A stretch of 64,000 nt of DNA from Pseudomonadales bacterium (lineage in GTDB: Bacteria > Pseudomonadota > Gammaproteobacteria > Pseudomonadales > Azotimanducaceae): positions 1 to 64,000 of the forward strand of contig JACKNX010000009.1 in NCBI GenBank assembly GCA_024234635.1. Reading direction: 5' to 3'. Made by a program: the position numbers and the translations under genes. This document shows, piece by piece, positions 16,077 through 25,466 of the stretch (positions are counted from its first letter, which is position 1; the number at the start of each line of letters is the position of its first letter). The notes below the pieces were generated by a model. The model worked only from the letters and a program-made list of their open reading frames with translations, made no database searches and was not told where the DNA came from.

Positions 16077-18710
16077 ATGGATACGTCTTCCGCTGGAACG
16101 ACCGATCTGCGGCATCTGGAAACACCGCTGCGCGACGACGTGCGTCTGCTGGGTCAGTTACTCGGCCAGGTGATGGCCGCTGACCGGGGCACCGCTTTCG
16201 TGGAGCGCATCGAAACCATCCGCGCACTGGCCAAGGATGCGCGCGCCGGCGTGCGCGGCGGCTGGCCCAGGCTATCGGAATACCTGGCCGACATTCCGGC
16301 CCGCGAGATGGTGGATGTGGCGCGTGCCTTCAACCAGTTCCTGAATCTGGCGAACATCGCCGAGCAGCATCACCTCACCCGTCCGCACCGCGACCGGCAG
16401 GTGAAGCTGGACCTGCCGGACGACGCACGCCTTGCAGAGGCTCTGGCATCGCTCGACATCGAACTCGTGCTTACCGCGCACCCCACCGAAGTGCTGCGTC
16501 GCACGCTCATCCAGAAGTACGACCAGATCGCCGAAGCGCTGGCGGCACACGACCAGAACGCCGCACTTGGCAACAGTGACCGCGACGATTCACTGCTTCG
16601 TCTGGAACGCCTCATCGCCGAAGCCTGGCACACGGACGAGATCCGCCAGAGCCGGCCCAGGCCACAGGACGAGGCACGCTGGGGCTTTGCGGTGCTGGAA
16701 CAGTCGCTGTGGCAGGCGTTGCCGAGACTGTCCCGGGAACTCGACGCGGCCCTCACCGCGCGCGGCCAGACGCCACTGCCGGTTACCGCCGCGCCGGTGC
16801 GGTTCGCCACCTGGATGGGCGGAGACCGTGACGGCAACCCCAACGTCACCGCCGATGTCACGCGTGAAGTACTCATGCTCGCACGCTGGATGGCCGCGGA
16901 TCTGTTCGCGCGCGATGTGGAGCTGCTGATCGGCTCGCTCAGCATGCGCCGGTGCAGCGACGAGATGCGCGCAGTCGCAGGCGAAACCGCCGAACCCTAC
17001 CGCGCGCTGCTGAAGACCCTGCGCGACCGGCTGGTGCGCACGCGTACGTGGGCCGCGGACCTGGATCCCACACCGCCGAAAGATCCCGACGCCATCTGTT
17101 ACACGCATGCGTCGCTGTTCGAGCCGCTGCACCTGTGTTACCGCTCACTGCTCGACTGCGGCATGACCACCATCGCCAATGGACCGCTGCTGGATACGCT
17201 GCGCCGTGTTGCCGCCTTCAGCGTGCACCTCGTGCGACTGGACGTGCGACAGGACAGCGCGCGACACACACAGGTGTTCGACGAGTTGACCCGCTACCTC
17301 GACATTCGCGGCGATGGCAGCGGCTACGCCGACTGGAGCGAACAGGCACGCCAACAGTTCCTGATCGCGGAGCTGGCCAGTCGCCGGCCGCTGTTCCCCG
17401 TCGAGTGGCCGGTGAGCGCCGAAAGCGCGGAAGTGCTGGACACCTGCCGGGTTGTTGCCCAGGGCGAAGGCGTAGGCATCGCCCAGTACGTGATCTCCAT
17501 GGCCATGACTCCCAGTGACGTGCTGGCCGTGATCCTGCTGCTCAAATCCGCCGGACTGAAACGCAATCTGCCTATCGTGCCGCTGTTTGAAACCCTGGAT
17601 GCGCTGGATGGCGCCGCCGCCAGTATCGACGCCTTGTTGTCTGTGCCCTGGTACCGCGAGTACGCGGCAGGCTACCAGCAGGTGATGATCGGCTATTCGG
17701 ATTCGGCAAAAGATGCCGGTCAGCTGGCCGCTGCCTGGGCACAGTATCGGGCACAGGAAGGGCTGGTCGGGGTGGCGAAGAAACACGGCGTTCGCCTGGC
17801 GCTGTTCCACGGCCGTGGTGGCGCCGTGGGTCGTGGCGGCGGTCCGGCGCATGCCGCCATCCGCTCGCAGCCGCCCGGTTCGGTTGCCGGCTCTTTCCGA
17901 GTGACGGAACAGGGCGAAATGATTCGCTGGAAACTCGGTTTTCCGGCACTGGCCCAGCAGACACTGCGGCGCTATATCACCGCCACGCTGGAAGCCACGC
18001 TGTCACCGCCACGTGCGCCGGAGCCCGCCTGGCGCGACGCGATGGACAGGATGTCCGCCACGTCGCTGGCGTCCTATCGCGCCCTGGTGCGCGACGATCC
18101 TTCGTTCGTGGAATTGTTTCGCGCCCTTACACCCGAACAGGAACTGGGCATCCTGGCGCTAGGCAGTCGGCCCGCGCGACGTCACGCGGTACCCGGCATC
18201 GGCAGCCTGCGCGCCATACCCTGGGTTTTTGCCTGGACGCAGGTGCGCGTCATGCTGCCGGCCTGGCTGGGCACGGACGCCGCATTGCACGAAGCCGTGA
18301 CAAACAACCACACTGATCTTGTGCGCGCCATGCTCTCGTGGCCGTTTTTCAGCATGCAGATCGACATGCTGGAGATGGTACTGGCGAAAACCGATCCCAT
18401 GCTGGTGAAGTACTACGCCAAGCGCATGACCACGCCGGAGCAGCAGGACAAGGTGGCGGCTCTGAGCGAACGCCTGTACGAACTCACGCACGACCTGCTG
18501 CACATTACCGGCACCGGTCATCTGCTGGCCGGTGAGCCGGAACTCGCCGAGTCACTGCTGGTGCGCAATACCTACCTCGATCCCCTGCACCTGCTGCAGG
18601 CGGAACTGCTGCACCGCTACCGAAACGCCATCGACGACAAGGACGTGGTGGAGCAGGGTCTGCAGGTGACGATGGCGGGCATTTCGAGCGGACTGCGCAA
18701 TACCGGCTGA
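16077..18710 (+). CDS. ppc: phosphoenolpyruvate carboxylase
   Basis: This 877-residue enzyme carboxylates phosphoenolpyruvate to oxaloacetate, refilling the TCA cycle in the cytoplasm. All family landmarks are present: VLTAHPTEVLRR with the catalytic His at about 135, WMGGDRDGNPNVT near 246, MIGYSDSAKDAG near 538, the glycine-rich FHGRGGAVGRGGGP loop near 577, and the C-terminal NTG essential for activity and aspartate inhibition. Length matches the bacterial enzyme (about 880). The ATG lies only 49 bp after the 17-bp inverted repeat, which might be an operator. The gene is monocistronic in appearance; a short hairpin follows the stop. Confidence 0.97.
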   Translation: MDTSSAGTTDLRHLETPLRDDVRLLGQLLGQVMAADRGTAFVERIETIRALAKDARAGVRGGWPRLSEYLADIPAREMVDVARAFNQFLNLANIAEQHHLTRPHRDRQVKLDLPDDARLAEALASLDIELVLTAHPTEVLRRTLIQKYDQIAEALAAHDQNAALGNSDRDDSLLRLERLIAEAWHTDEIRQSRPRPQDEARWGFAVLEQSLWQALPRLSRELDAALTARGQTPLPVTAAPVRFATWMGGDRDGNPNVTADVTREVLMLARWMAADLFARDVELLIGSLSMRRCSDEMRAVAGETAEPYRALLKTLRDRLVRTRTWAADLDPTPPKDPDAICYTHASLFEPLHLCYRSLLDCGMTTIANGPLLDTLRRVAAFSVHLVRLDVRQDSARHTQVFDELTRYLDIRGDGSGYADWSEQARQQFLIAELASRRPLFPVEWPVSAESAEVLDTCRVVAQGEGVGIAQYVISMAMTPSDVLAVILLLKSAGLKRNLPIVPLFETLDALDGAAASIDALLSVPWYREYAAGYQQVMIGYSDSAKDAGQLAAAWAQYRAQEGLVGVAKKHGVRLALFHGRGGAVGRGGGPAHAAIRSQPPGSVAGSFRVTEQGEMIRWKLGFPALAQQTLRRYITATLEATLSPPRAPEPAWRDAMDRMSATSLASYRALVRDDPSFVELFRALTPEQELGILALGSRPARRHAVPGIGSLRAIPWVFAWTQVRVMLPAWLGTDAALHEAVTNNHTDLVRAMLSWPFFSMQIDMLEMVLAKTDPMLVKYYAKRMTTPEQQDKVAALSERLYELTHDLLHITGTGHLLAGEPELAESLLVRNTYLDPLHLLQAELLHRYRNAIDDKDVVEQGLQVTMAGISSGLRNTG

Positions 18711-18718
18711 TGTTGCAC

Positions 18719-18734
18719 TGTCGAGGGGTCGACA
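18719..18734 (+). terminator. short hairpin after ppc, weak terminator candidate
   Basis: TGTCGA and TCGACA are perfect complements around a GGGG loop, 8 bp past the ppc stop codon. There is no following T-run, so intrinsic termination is doubtful; it may only stabilise the transcript end. Confidence 0.3.
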
Positions 18735-18863
18735 GACGCAATACGGATATCACCGCATCCGGACGGCTGTGATCTACCGATACACGGATACGGAATCGGA
18801 GCTTCCAGCACAATGAACACTCGATTTTCCGGATCGTGTCACATCATCGCCACGCAAACCGCA

Positions 18864-18891
18864 TTGTCGGGAGAGCGCCATGTAAGATAAT
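18864..18891 (+). promoter_or_regulatory. possible sigma70 promoter for the glycosyltransferase gene
   Basis: TTGTCG (4 of 6 to the -35 consensus) and GATAAT (5 of 6 to the -10) are separated by 16 bp. They lie about 190 bp upstream of the ATG at 19082, leaving a long leader. It was found by eye only. Confidence 0.3.
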
Positions 18892-19081
18892 GGCGGTTAC
18901 CGGCTGATCCCAAGCAACCTGCCGTCCAGCAGACCGCTAACCACTACGTGCATGTGTTTACGCCCCGCGTCCCACACCGGGCACTTTCCGCAGGCACCGT
19001 CCAGCCTGGGGATGATGCGCAACGCCTGTGCGCACGAACAGGCATGAGGCTCAACAACTACTCGCTACGGAGCAGTAACGC

Positions 19082-20107
19082 ATGATCGTTCACCTGGTCC
19101 CCACATTCACCGGCGACTCTGCGTACGGCGCGGGCAACTGGAAGGCTGTTGCCGCCAATCGGCTGGCATTGGCCGCCACCGGACTCAACGTCCGCGAAAT
19201 ACCACTTGACCCCAAGTCACCACTAAGTTGCCTGGAACAGCTCCCCGATGAAACACGGCATGTTCTGCTTGAGTACACGTGGTGGCCTCAGCTTGTTGCA
19301 CGAATACGGGGAATCCGACCCGAGATCCGCATTCACGTTCGCGCACACAATGCCGAAGCCTATCAGCACTTCCACCGCAATCGAATCTACAAGCGGGACT
19401 ACATCAAACCTGCACTGTATCGCCGGTGCGTGCAACTTGCGCAGCGAGATGCCGGGTGCAAGAAACATGCGGACAATATCCTCGGCATCAGCGACTGGGA
19501 CAATCGTTTTTACTGGAACTGGCTGTTCGGGAGCGCGAACGTTGGCTATCTCCCTTACTTTTCACCCTGGCCATATGTACGGTCAGAGGTCGCGCCGCCT
19601 GCCTGGGAAGACCGGCAACACGCCATCGTCTCCATGGGAGGCAACTTCGATCCGTCTGGCATCGCCAACTTCCAGCACTTCGACATCATGAGCCAGCGGC
19701 TCACTCCGATGCTGCGCGAAAAATGGGACTACGTCCTTACCTGGTGGTCGCAGTGGCATGAAGCCGTACCGAAAGTCGGGTCGCAGATTCGCATCGAGCG
19801 GAGTTGCGAGCAGCCGTGGGACCTGTTGTGCCAGAGTCGCGCACTGGCCGTTCTCACGCATCTGGGTTTCGGTTTCAAGACTACCGTGCTGGACGGTCTC
19901 GCCGCGGGCTGTCACGTCATCCTGCACCCGATCCTCGCCCGCCGATTACCTCAGGAGGTAAGGGAACTCTGCCTGATCTACGATCCTGAGAGCGCAACCG
20001 ATGCACAGACAGTCGCTCACGCACTGAACGGTCCACCCAAGCAGCAGCAACTGAACGCGGAACTGTTCAGCCGTGTGCGACAGACGCTGCACTCGTTGTG
20101 CAGCTGA
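19082..20107 (+). CDS. GT-B glycosyltransferase-like protein
   Basis: This 341-residue protein opens MIVHLVPTFTGDSAYGAGNWKAV, like the N-terminal nucleotide-fold strand and glycine loop of GT-B glycosyltransferases. It continues with IHVRAHNAEAYQHF and ends with a nucleotide-sugar-site-like segment, TVLDGLAAGCHVILHP, near 274-289. The consensus E-x7-E donor motif is not clear. It is shorter than most GT4 enzymes (about 370). GGAG about 9 nt upstream supports the start. It is isolated from any polysaccharide or lipid-sugar cluster, and its codon use looks less G+C-biased than neighbours, so horizontal acquisition is possible. The acceptor is unknown. Confidence 0.68.
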   Translation: MIVHLVPTFTGDSAYGAGNWKAVAANRLALAATGLNVREIPLDPKSPLSCLEQLPDETRHVLLEYTWWPQLVARIRGIRPEIRIHVRAHNAEAYQHFHRNRIYKRDYIKPALYRRCVQLAQRDAGCKKHADNILGISDWDNRFYWNWLFGSANVGYLPYFSPWPYVRSEVAPPAWEDRQHAIVSMGGNFDPSGIANFQHFDIMSQRLTPMLREKWDYVLTWWSQWHEAVPKVGSQIRIERSCEQPWDLLCQSRALAVLTHLGFGFKTTVLDGLAAGCHVILHPILARRLPQEVRELCLIYDPESATDAQTVAHALNGPPKQQQLNAELFSRVRQTLHSLCS

Positions 20108-20165
20108 ATCATCACACGCTGCGGAAAGCCCCGTTGCAGCCGCTGCTCGCGTACGCCACCCCACA

Positions 20166-21578
20166 CTACATGGTACTTGGGCGCGCCTCCCCTTCCGCGA
20201 TGAACTGATCCAGCATCTGATGATGCCGGCGCAGCCGCATCTCCATGTACTTCGAGAACGCCACGCCCGCGGGCAGCGTGCGCAGCCCCTTCTGTACCCA
20301 GGGCAGGTTTTCCACGTCCTGGTCATACACTTCCGCCAGCGGCGCACCGATCTCCGCCGCTGCCATCATCACCGGCTCGTCGAAGTCGAGGTAGCGGATC
20401 GGCACGGGTTTGGGTCGTGGACCGTCTTTCGGGTACGGACGCAGGATGAGAATGTCCATGAGCGCGGTGTCCGGATCCATGCCATTGGGGCGGAACCGGT
20501 ACACGATGTTCTGCGCCATGCCCGCCCAGAACGCCAGGTTCGGAAACACGTGATACAGCAGCGAGTCGATCATCTCCGCATCACCCGCCTGGGAGTAATC
20601 GCGACCCGTCGATTGTTCCAGCATGCGGCGCGCGGAAGCCGCCGAGAATGCCCTGGCTGACAGCCCTTCCGGCACCGCGGCAGTGGACTCCTGTTGCGCG
20701 TTCGGCTGATTGAAGGCCGTGACGCCAAGGATCTCCTCCTTGCTGAGCGCGCGCTCGATATTGGGGCTCTGCACTCCCTGCGCGGTGAACTGACGCCCCA
20801 CGTAGTCACTGAGAATGTCGTACTGGGAATTCAGATCGCCGGTCATCGGCAGCGCCTGCGGATGCGTGCCCACTACATGGTGGCTTTCCATGAACGCTTC
20901 GCACGTTGCCTTCCAGTTCGCGCGAATCTTCTTGATCACGTGCGCGGCTTTGTATTTGCCCTCAAAGTCATAGCGCGTGAAATGCTCGGGGATGGGATGC
21001 AGTACGGACTCCAGCGGCGGCGCGTTGTGATCCATGTTGATGAACACGAAGCCGCCCCACAGGGCAACTTTCGCCTCCGGCAGATCACCGCCGCGCGCAC
21101 CCCACTGCGGCATATCCCAGCCGAACGGGTTGTGCTTCACAGTGCCGTCCAGGTTCCATTGAATGCCATGGTAGGGACAGCGGAAGCGCTGATGGTGGCC
21201 GTCCGTCTCCACGATCTGGCGGCCGCGGTGCGGACACGCATTACCCAGCGCCTTGAAGGTACTGGCGGCGGAGCGGACGATAATCCAGGAGTAGCCACCG
21301 AGATCGAACACCATGTAGTCGCCGACCTCGGGAATGTCTTCTTCGCGGCAGGCCCACTGCCAGGTGCGCGAGAACACGTGATCCAGCTCTTTGGCCAGAA
21401 ACGCGGGATCGTAGTAACGCGAAGCCGCCACCGGTTCCGTACCGATGTCCGGTACCGGCCCCTGCGTGTAGAAATCCGGCGCAGGCACGAGGTCGTCCGC
21501 GATGATCTCCACGTAGCTGGGGCCGGGAGAGCGGTCGGCTCGGTTGGGTGTGACGTCGGTATCGGTGGTATTGCCCAT
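20166..21578 (-). CDS. Rieske non-heme iron oxygenase, alpha subunit
   Basis: This 470-residue oxygenase has a Rieske [2Fe-2S] site CPHRGRQ (Cys115, His117) and CPYHGIQW (Cys134, His137) with 16 residues between, then a catalytic mononuclear-iron domain where NWKATCEAFMESHHVVGTHP supplies the H-x4-H ligands at about 234 and 239. Members hydroxylate aromatic rings, choline-like substrates or steroids using electrons from a reductase. No reductase or beta subunit is adjacent, so it likely draws on a partner encoded elsewhere. A good GGGGGAAA ribosome site precedes the ATG. It is divergent from the secreted LamG gene. The substrate is not predictable. Confidence 0.9.
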   Translation of the reverse strand: MGNTTDTDVTPNRADRSPGPSYVEIIADDLVPAPDFYTQGPVPDIGTEPVAASRYYDPAFLAKELDHVFSRTWQWACREEDIPEVGDYMVFDLGGYSWIIVRSAASTFKALGNACPHRGRQIVETDGHHQRFRCPYHGIQWNLDGTVKHNPFGWDMPQWGARGGDLPEAKVALWGGFVFINMDHNAPPLESVLHPIPEHFTRYDFEGKYKAAHVIKKIRANWKATCEAFMESHHVVGTHPQALPMTGDLNSQYDILSDYVGRQFTAQGVQSPNIERALSKEEILGVTAFNQPNAQQESTAAVPEGLSARAFSAASARRMLEQSTGRDYSQAGDAEMIDSLLYHVFPNLAFWAGMAQNIVYRFRPNGMDPDTALMDILILRPYPKDGPRPKPVPIRYLDFDEPVMMAAAEIGAPLAEVYDQDVENLPWVQKGLRTLPAGVAFSKYMEMRLRRHHQMLDQFIAEGEARPSTM

Positions 21579-21811
21579 GACAGTTTCCCCCTATCAAAAC
21601 CGTTCGTTTATACCCCCATGATTGCACTGCGCACAACAGACGCAGCGCGCTCCCGCGCCGCCAGCGATACAAGGCGCATGCGTCGTGCCCTGCGCATGTA
21701 ACGACACCGCCAATGGACGTACCATCCGGGTCAGATCACCGTGGGCGAAACCCGTTGGCGTCGTGGCCAACGGGCGACCACCGCATGGGAAGCACCCGGG
21801 AGGATGACGTG

Positions 21812-22558
21812 ATGAAAGAGGGATGGATTGCCGCCTGCATGCTGCTGCTGGCCAGCATGGCCTGCGGCCAGGCAGCAGCCGAAGAGCCGGTTGGTGCAGA
21901 CGAAGCACTGCTGATGGACGGCCGCAGCGGCATGGACTTCCCGGCTGGCGTCGGGCTGTCGCTGGCACCACCGGCAACGCTCGAGTTCTGGGTTGCCGCA
22001 ACCTGGGAGCAGCCACCGGACTTCGACCCCTGCGTGTTGTCTCTCGAAGGCGACGACGGCGTCTTGTGGGCGGTGCATGTGCAGGCCGATCGCCAGACGC
22101 TCGGGCTGTACACGCCACAGGGGTTTGCATCCGTGCCCGTGCGTCTCGATGACGGTCGCCTGCACAGCGTCACGCTGGCCGCCTATTCCGAGCAACTCAC
22201 GGAATTCATCGTGGATGGTGAGTCGGTGGGCTTTATTCCCGTCGGCCCATCCGGGCAGCCCGGCGAGGTATTCCATATCGGCTCACTGGATGGCGAACAG
22301 GCGCCGTTCAAAGGGGTGCTCGCCCGCCTCCGCTTGTGGGAGGGTACTCCGGACGAGGCGGAAACTCCGCCTTCCCTCACCGCGCAGTCGACAGTCAACG
22401 GCGGCAGCTTTGCGCTGGAAGTCTATGGCGAACCCGATGCCGATGCGGAACTGGCGGCTGCCGCCGAAGCGATGGGGGCGGTTGACGACGACCTGCCGCT
22501 GATCAACCTGGACGCAGATCCGGTGACCGCCGACAACAACGAGGAGACCGTGCAATGA
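21812..22558 (+). CDS. secreted LamG/ConA-like lectin-fold protein, module A
   Basis: This 248-residue protein has a signal peptide (MKEGWIAACMLLLASMACGQAAA, cleavage near AAA-EE). Its body is a concanavalin-like sandwich with LamG hallmarks: ATLEFWVAATWEQPPDFDPCV, RQTLGLYTPQGF, EFIVDGESVGF, FHIGSLDGEQAPFKGVLARLRLW. These positions line up with the minus-strand LamG protein at 26423-27298, so the two are paralogs. The C-terminal 50 residues are acidic. Such domains bind glycans or act as jellyroll scaffolds. GGGAGGA 8 nt upstream marks this ATG rather than the longer open frame. The stop overlaps the next start as ATGA, indicating coupled synthesis with the 609-residue protein. Confidence 0.8.
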   Translation: MKEGWIAACMLLLASMACGQAAAEEPVGADEALLMDGRSGMDFPAGVGLSLAPPATLEFWVAATWEQPPDFDPCVLSLEGDDGVLWAVHVQADRQTLGLYTPQGFASVPVRLDDGRLHSVTLAAYSEQLTEFIVDGESVGFIPVGPSGQPGEVFHIGSLDGEQAPFKGVLARLRLWEGTPDEAETPPSLTAQSTVNGGSFALEVYGEPDADAELAAAAEAMGAVDDDLPLINLDADPVTADNNEETVQ

Positions 22559-24384
22559 CGTCCTCACCACGACGCCGTAGTCTGTTCGCCGCGCTTATCC
22601 TGAGCTTGCTAGTCACTCCCGGCTGGGGGGCGGATGGCAGGAAGCCGCAGAAACCACAGGGTGGCAAGACGAACAACGTCACCATCAGCGCACCGCAGGG
22701 CGCCCGTCACCAGGTCATCGTGAATCGTCAGACCGCCGACGCGTATCGACAGGCCGCACAGAACAAAAACCGCGCGCGTACCGAGCTGGATGCCACCAAC
22801 CAGCGCATAGCCGCGCTGGACAGCCAGATCAGCAAGGCCTCCGGCGACGATCGGAGCCAACTGCAACGCCAGAAAGAACGCCTGCAGGGTCAGGCGGCAA
22901 TGCAGACCGTGCAGCTCACCGAAGCCCGGCGGGCGCTCGACGCGGCTTACAGATCCGTAGCGGGCAGCTTTGCCACTGCCGCGGCCGCGCCAGCTGGCGT
23001 CGCACGATCCTCCCCCTCGTCAGCCAGTGCCTCCACTGCGCGGGGACAACCGGCGCAGGCAGGGGCCGCCTCCAGCGCAGCATCCACCCAAACAAGTCAG
23101 CCAACGCGAGTGCTCCAGCGCACCGTGAGACAGCGCGCCGGACTGGTGGGATCCACCGGCGCACCCATGCCCGTGGCAGCGACGCAGTCGCGCAGCGCCA
23201 CATCCAGTGTCCTGGCCAATGCCAGGGTTGTGCAAGCCAACCAGCGCGGTCCTGCCACGCCGCTGCCTGCACTGACGCCGCCACCCGGAGGGCGGGCGGC
23301 TGTAGTCCGGCTTTCGCCAGCCCAGCTCATCAGAAATCGCAGTGCGCAACTGAGCCAGCTTCGCAACGGTGCCACCGGCATTCGCGCTGTCCCCGGGCAG
23401 TCACTCTGGTCCGGTAAACCCGGCAGCGTGGCCCTGGATCATCAGTACAGCCTGGAATTCCTGACGCCGTCGCACCTCTACGGCCGCATCGCCGGGGATT
23501 TCCACAAGGCCTGGAGCACATTGCCCACCGATCAGCGGCCACCATTCGAAACGTGGGTCACCAGCGCGGCGACGCCTGGCGCCAACGTCCCCGGCCAGAG
23601 TGCCTTTGATGCCGTGCGGGCCCAGCACAACGGCGCCTACCCGACGCCGGTGACATATCTGACCAGGGATCAGTCCACCGGGCATGAACTGGCCGTGAGC
23701 GGCGGACAGATTGGCATCCGGTCGGGCGCGTCACTCAATCGCACCACTTCCGGGGGGCAGCCTCAGCCCGTAGTGTTCGTGGTCTCGGAAGGCGGCAGAG
23801 TGCTTGCCGGGAACTACGAACGCGGCAAGTTTCATCACTCGAGCCTCGTCGGGGGCAGGAACGTGCAGGGCGCCGGTGAGATGTACTTCGCGCCGGATGG
23901 GCGACTGCAGGCAATCAGTGACAAGAGCGGTCACTACATGCCGGACCGCGTGCGCCTTCTCCAGGGGTTGACGGCATTAAAAAACGCCAACGTTCCGCTC
24001 GAATCCGTTGACCTGTTCATCAACGCCCAAAAGCAGGGCATCAGCGCAGGCCTGTTCGTGCGCAGCGAAAACTGGCGTCTCGACGCAGCCAACTTCGGCG
24101 CAGTGAGCCGCGTGGACGCCGAGAGCCGACTGCGTGGCCAACCGCAAGGCACTTGGATGCTGCGGCAGAGCGCCAACCAGGACTACGGTGGCGTCATTTC
24201 GCGCGTCATGCCTACCGGCAGAATTGAACACACGACTCTGTCGTCGGGCATGGAAGAGTTCAAGGCGCTTGCGGCCAACAATCCCCAGGGCACGTTGCTG
24301 GAACTCGCCAGACGGAACCTGCAACTTCAGGACAATCAAATGCTGAAGCCTGCACCCGACATTCCCCTGGCGGTCGGCATGTAA
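22555..24384 (+). CDS. secreted coiled-coil protein with FHHSS...SGHY toxin-associated domain
   Basis: This 609-residue protein has a signal peptide (SLFAALILSLLVTPGWGADG), a coiled-coil segment (about 58-135), a low-complexity Ala/Ser/Pro region (about 140-260), and a folded C-terminal domain. In that domain LDHQYSLEFLTPSHLY and FETWVTS precede a core GKFHHSSLVGG (424-434) and ISDKSGHYMP (about 454-463). This order (W/FETW, FVV..GGR, GKFHHSS, SGHY) matches, from memory, a domain found in bacterial polymorphic-toxin-like proteins and in plant IQM calmodulin-binding proteins; its activity is unclear. Start overlaps the LamG stop (ATGA). It faces the MACPF operon tail to tail. I infer a secreted partner of the lectin; toxicity is not shown. 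Confidence 0.72.
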   Translation: MTSSPRRRSLFAALILSLLVTPGWGADGRKPQKPQGGKTNNVTISAPQGARHQVIVNRQTADAYRQAAQNKNRARTELDATNQRIAALDSQISKASGDDRSQLQRQKERLQGQAAMQTVQLTEARRALDAAYRSVAGSFATAAAAPAGVARSSPSSASASTARGQPAQAGAASSAASTQTSQPTRVLQRTVRQRAGLVGSTGAPMPVAATQSRSATSSVLANARVVQANQRGPATPLPALTPPPGGRAAVVRLSPAQLIRNRSAQLSQLRNGATGIRAVPGQSLWSGKPGSVALDHQYSLEFLTPSHLYGRIAGDFHKAWSTLPTDQRPPFETWVTSAATPGANVPGQSAFDAVRAQHNGAYPTPVTYLTRDQSTGHELAVSGGQIGIRSGASLNRTTSGGQPQPVVFVVSEGGRVLAGNYERGKFHHSSLVGGRNVQGAGEMYFAPDGRLQAISDKSGHYMPDRVRLLQGLTALKNANVPLESVDLFINAQKQGISAGLFVRSENWRLDAANFGAVSRVDAESRLRGQPQGTWMLRQSANQDYGGVISRVMPTGRIEHTTLSSGMEEFKALAANNPQGTLLELARRNLQLQDNQMLKPAPDIPLAVGM

Positions 24385-24556
24385 CGGGGACGCTGCACAC
24401 GCGCAAGGTGCACGTACGCGAGCGACGTGGCGGAACTGGCGGACCTGGCAGATCTGTGAACAAGCAAGCTATTGACCGGGCCAGGGATGACCCGGCGGCA
24501 AATCAAGCGCGCAGATAAATGATTCGCCGTGAAGGCATGATCGCGCGGGTGTGATG

Positions 24557-24575
24557 AAAACGTCCGGGAAGGACG
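24557..24575 (-). terminator. probable intrinsic terminator of the MACPF operon
   Basis: Read on the minus strand, CGTCC-TTCCC-GGACG is followed at once by TTTT, about 15 bp past the stop codon of the last coiled-coil gene. The stem is short (5 bp plus one possible G-T pair) but position and T-run fit a factor-independent terminator. On the plus strand there is no T-run. Confidence 0.5.
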
Positions 24576-24589
24576 CCTGGCTCATCCTG

Positions 24590-25456
24590 CTAAGGCAACG
24601 CCGAATAGTTGATCAACGGCGCGGGTGGCAGTTGGCCATATTCGATGAGCGGCGGCACGCGATCGTACTGATTCAGCGGCGGGGCGGACGGCGCCGGCGC
24701 CCTCAAGCCTCTCTGCACGGGCAACGGCGGTACCCGGTCGTACCGCAGACGCGCCGCAGCCACGGCACCCGGCACTGAGGCGGGACGTCCCGCGGCCTTC
24801 TTCATCGCCTTGCGCTGCTGCGCCGCGAGCAGATTCCCCTGCCGCTTCGCGTTCTTGTTGTTCTTGCGCACCACCAGATCCCCTCGCGCCTGATCGCGAA
24901 GGCGGCCGGCATCGGCCAGGCGGCGTGACTGCACGCCGAGCTGTTGTTCCAGCACCAGCGCCCTTGCGCGTGGCCCGTTGACATGCGCCTGCTCCGCTTT
25001 CGCGTAGGCCGCGCGCATGGATTCCACGGAACGCACGAGGCGGCGCGATGCCTTGTCACCCGCCAGACGCAACTTGTTCTCCGCATTCTGCAGCTTGCCG
25101 CGGCGTGTCATGAGCCTGGCTTTCGACTGCTGCCGCTGCCGGTCGGCACGCGCCTTGTCACGCTCGAGCCGTCGCACCGCCGAGCGCGCCACATCGACAT
25201 CGCGTATGGCCGCCCGCTCGCGCTTCTTGATGGCCTGCTTCTGGGTCTTGAATTCCTTCTTCTGGGCCGGCGTGAGGTTGCCCCGGCCTGCCGCCCCGCC
25301 TGCTCGCGCGGCGGGTGCAGGCGCTGCGGCAAATACAATGCTCATTCCCGCGACACCTGCAACACGAAGCGCACCGAGGGATTGCGCGGCGACGGGAAGC
25401 AGCGCAAACGCGAAAACACTCAACAGCGCGCAGGCACGACAGAAAGACAAGGGCAT
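24590..25456 (-). CDS. secreted coiled-coil protein B with YDRVPPL repeats
   Basis: This 288-residue protein has a hydrophobic export signal (ACALLSVFAFALLPVAAQS), then a long Lys/Arg-rich coiled coil (about 55-200) and a Pro-rich tail in which YDRVPPL occurs twice and ends PLINYSALP. It shares with the gene just upstream the signature RERAAIR, NGPxAR, and RDLVVRK..KNAKR, so the two are tandem paralogs. Start chosen at MPLSFC, 10 bp after the paralog stop; the ribosome site is weak and coupling is likely. It is the last gene of the MACPF operon and is followed by a probable terminator. No function is known. Confidence 0.65.
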   Translation of the reverse strand: MPLSFCRACALLSVFAFALLPVAAQSLGALRVAGVAGMSIVFAAAPAPAARAGGAAGRGNLTPAQKKEFKTQKQAIKKRERAAIRDVDVARSAVRRLERDKARADRQRQQSKARLMTRRGKLQNAENKLRLAGDKASRRLVRSVESMRAAYAKAEQAHVNGPRARALVLEQQLGVQSRRLADAGRLRDQARGDLVVRKNNKNAKRQGNLLAAQQRKAMKKAAGRPASVPGAVAAARLRYDRVPPLPVQRGLRAPAPSAPPLNQYDRVPPLIEYGQLPPAPLINYSALP

Positions 25457-25466
25457 GGCCGCCGGC

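Larger units (their letters stand above)
18711..19081. other. intergenic spacer with possible promoter
   Basis: This 371-bp spacer carries no gene that I can support. It holds the short hairpin at 18719-18734 and a possible sigma70 promoter, TTGTCG at 18864-18869 and GATAAT at 18886-18891 with a 16-bp gap, oriented toward the glycosyltransferase. The spacer looks less G+C-rich than the neighbouring genes. Confidence 0.4.
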
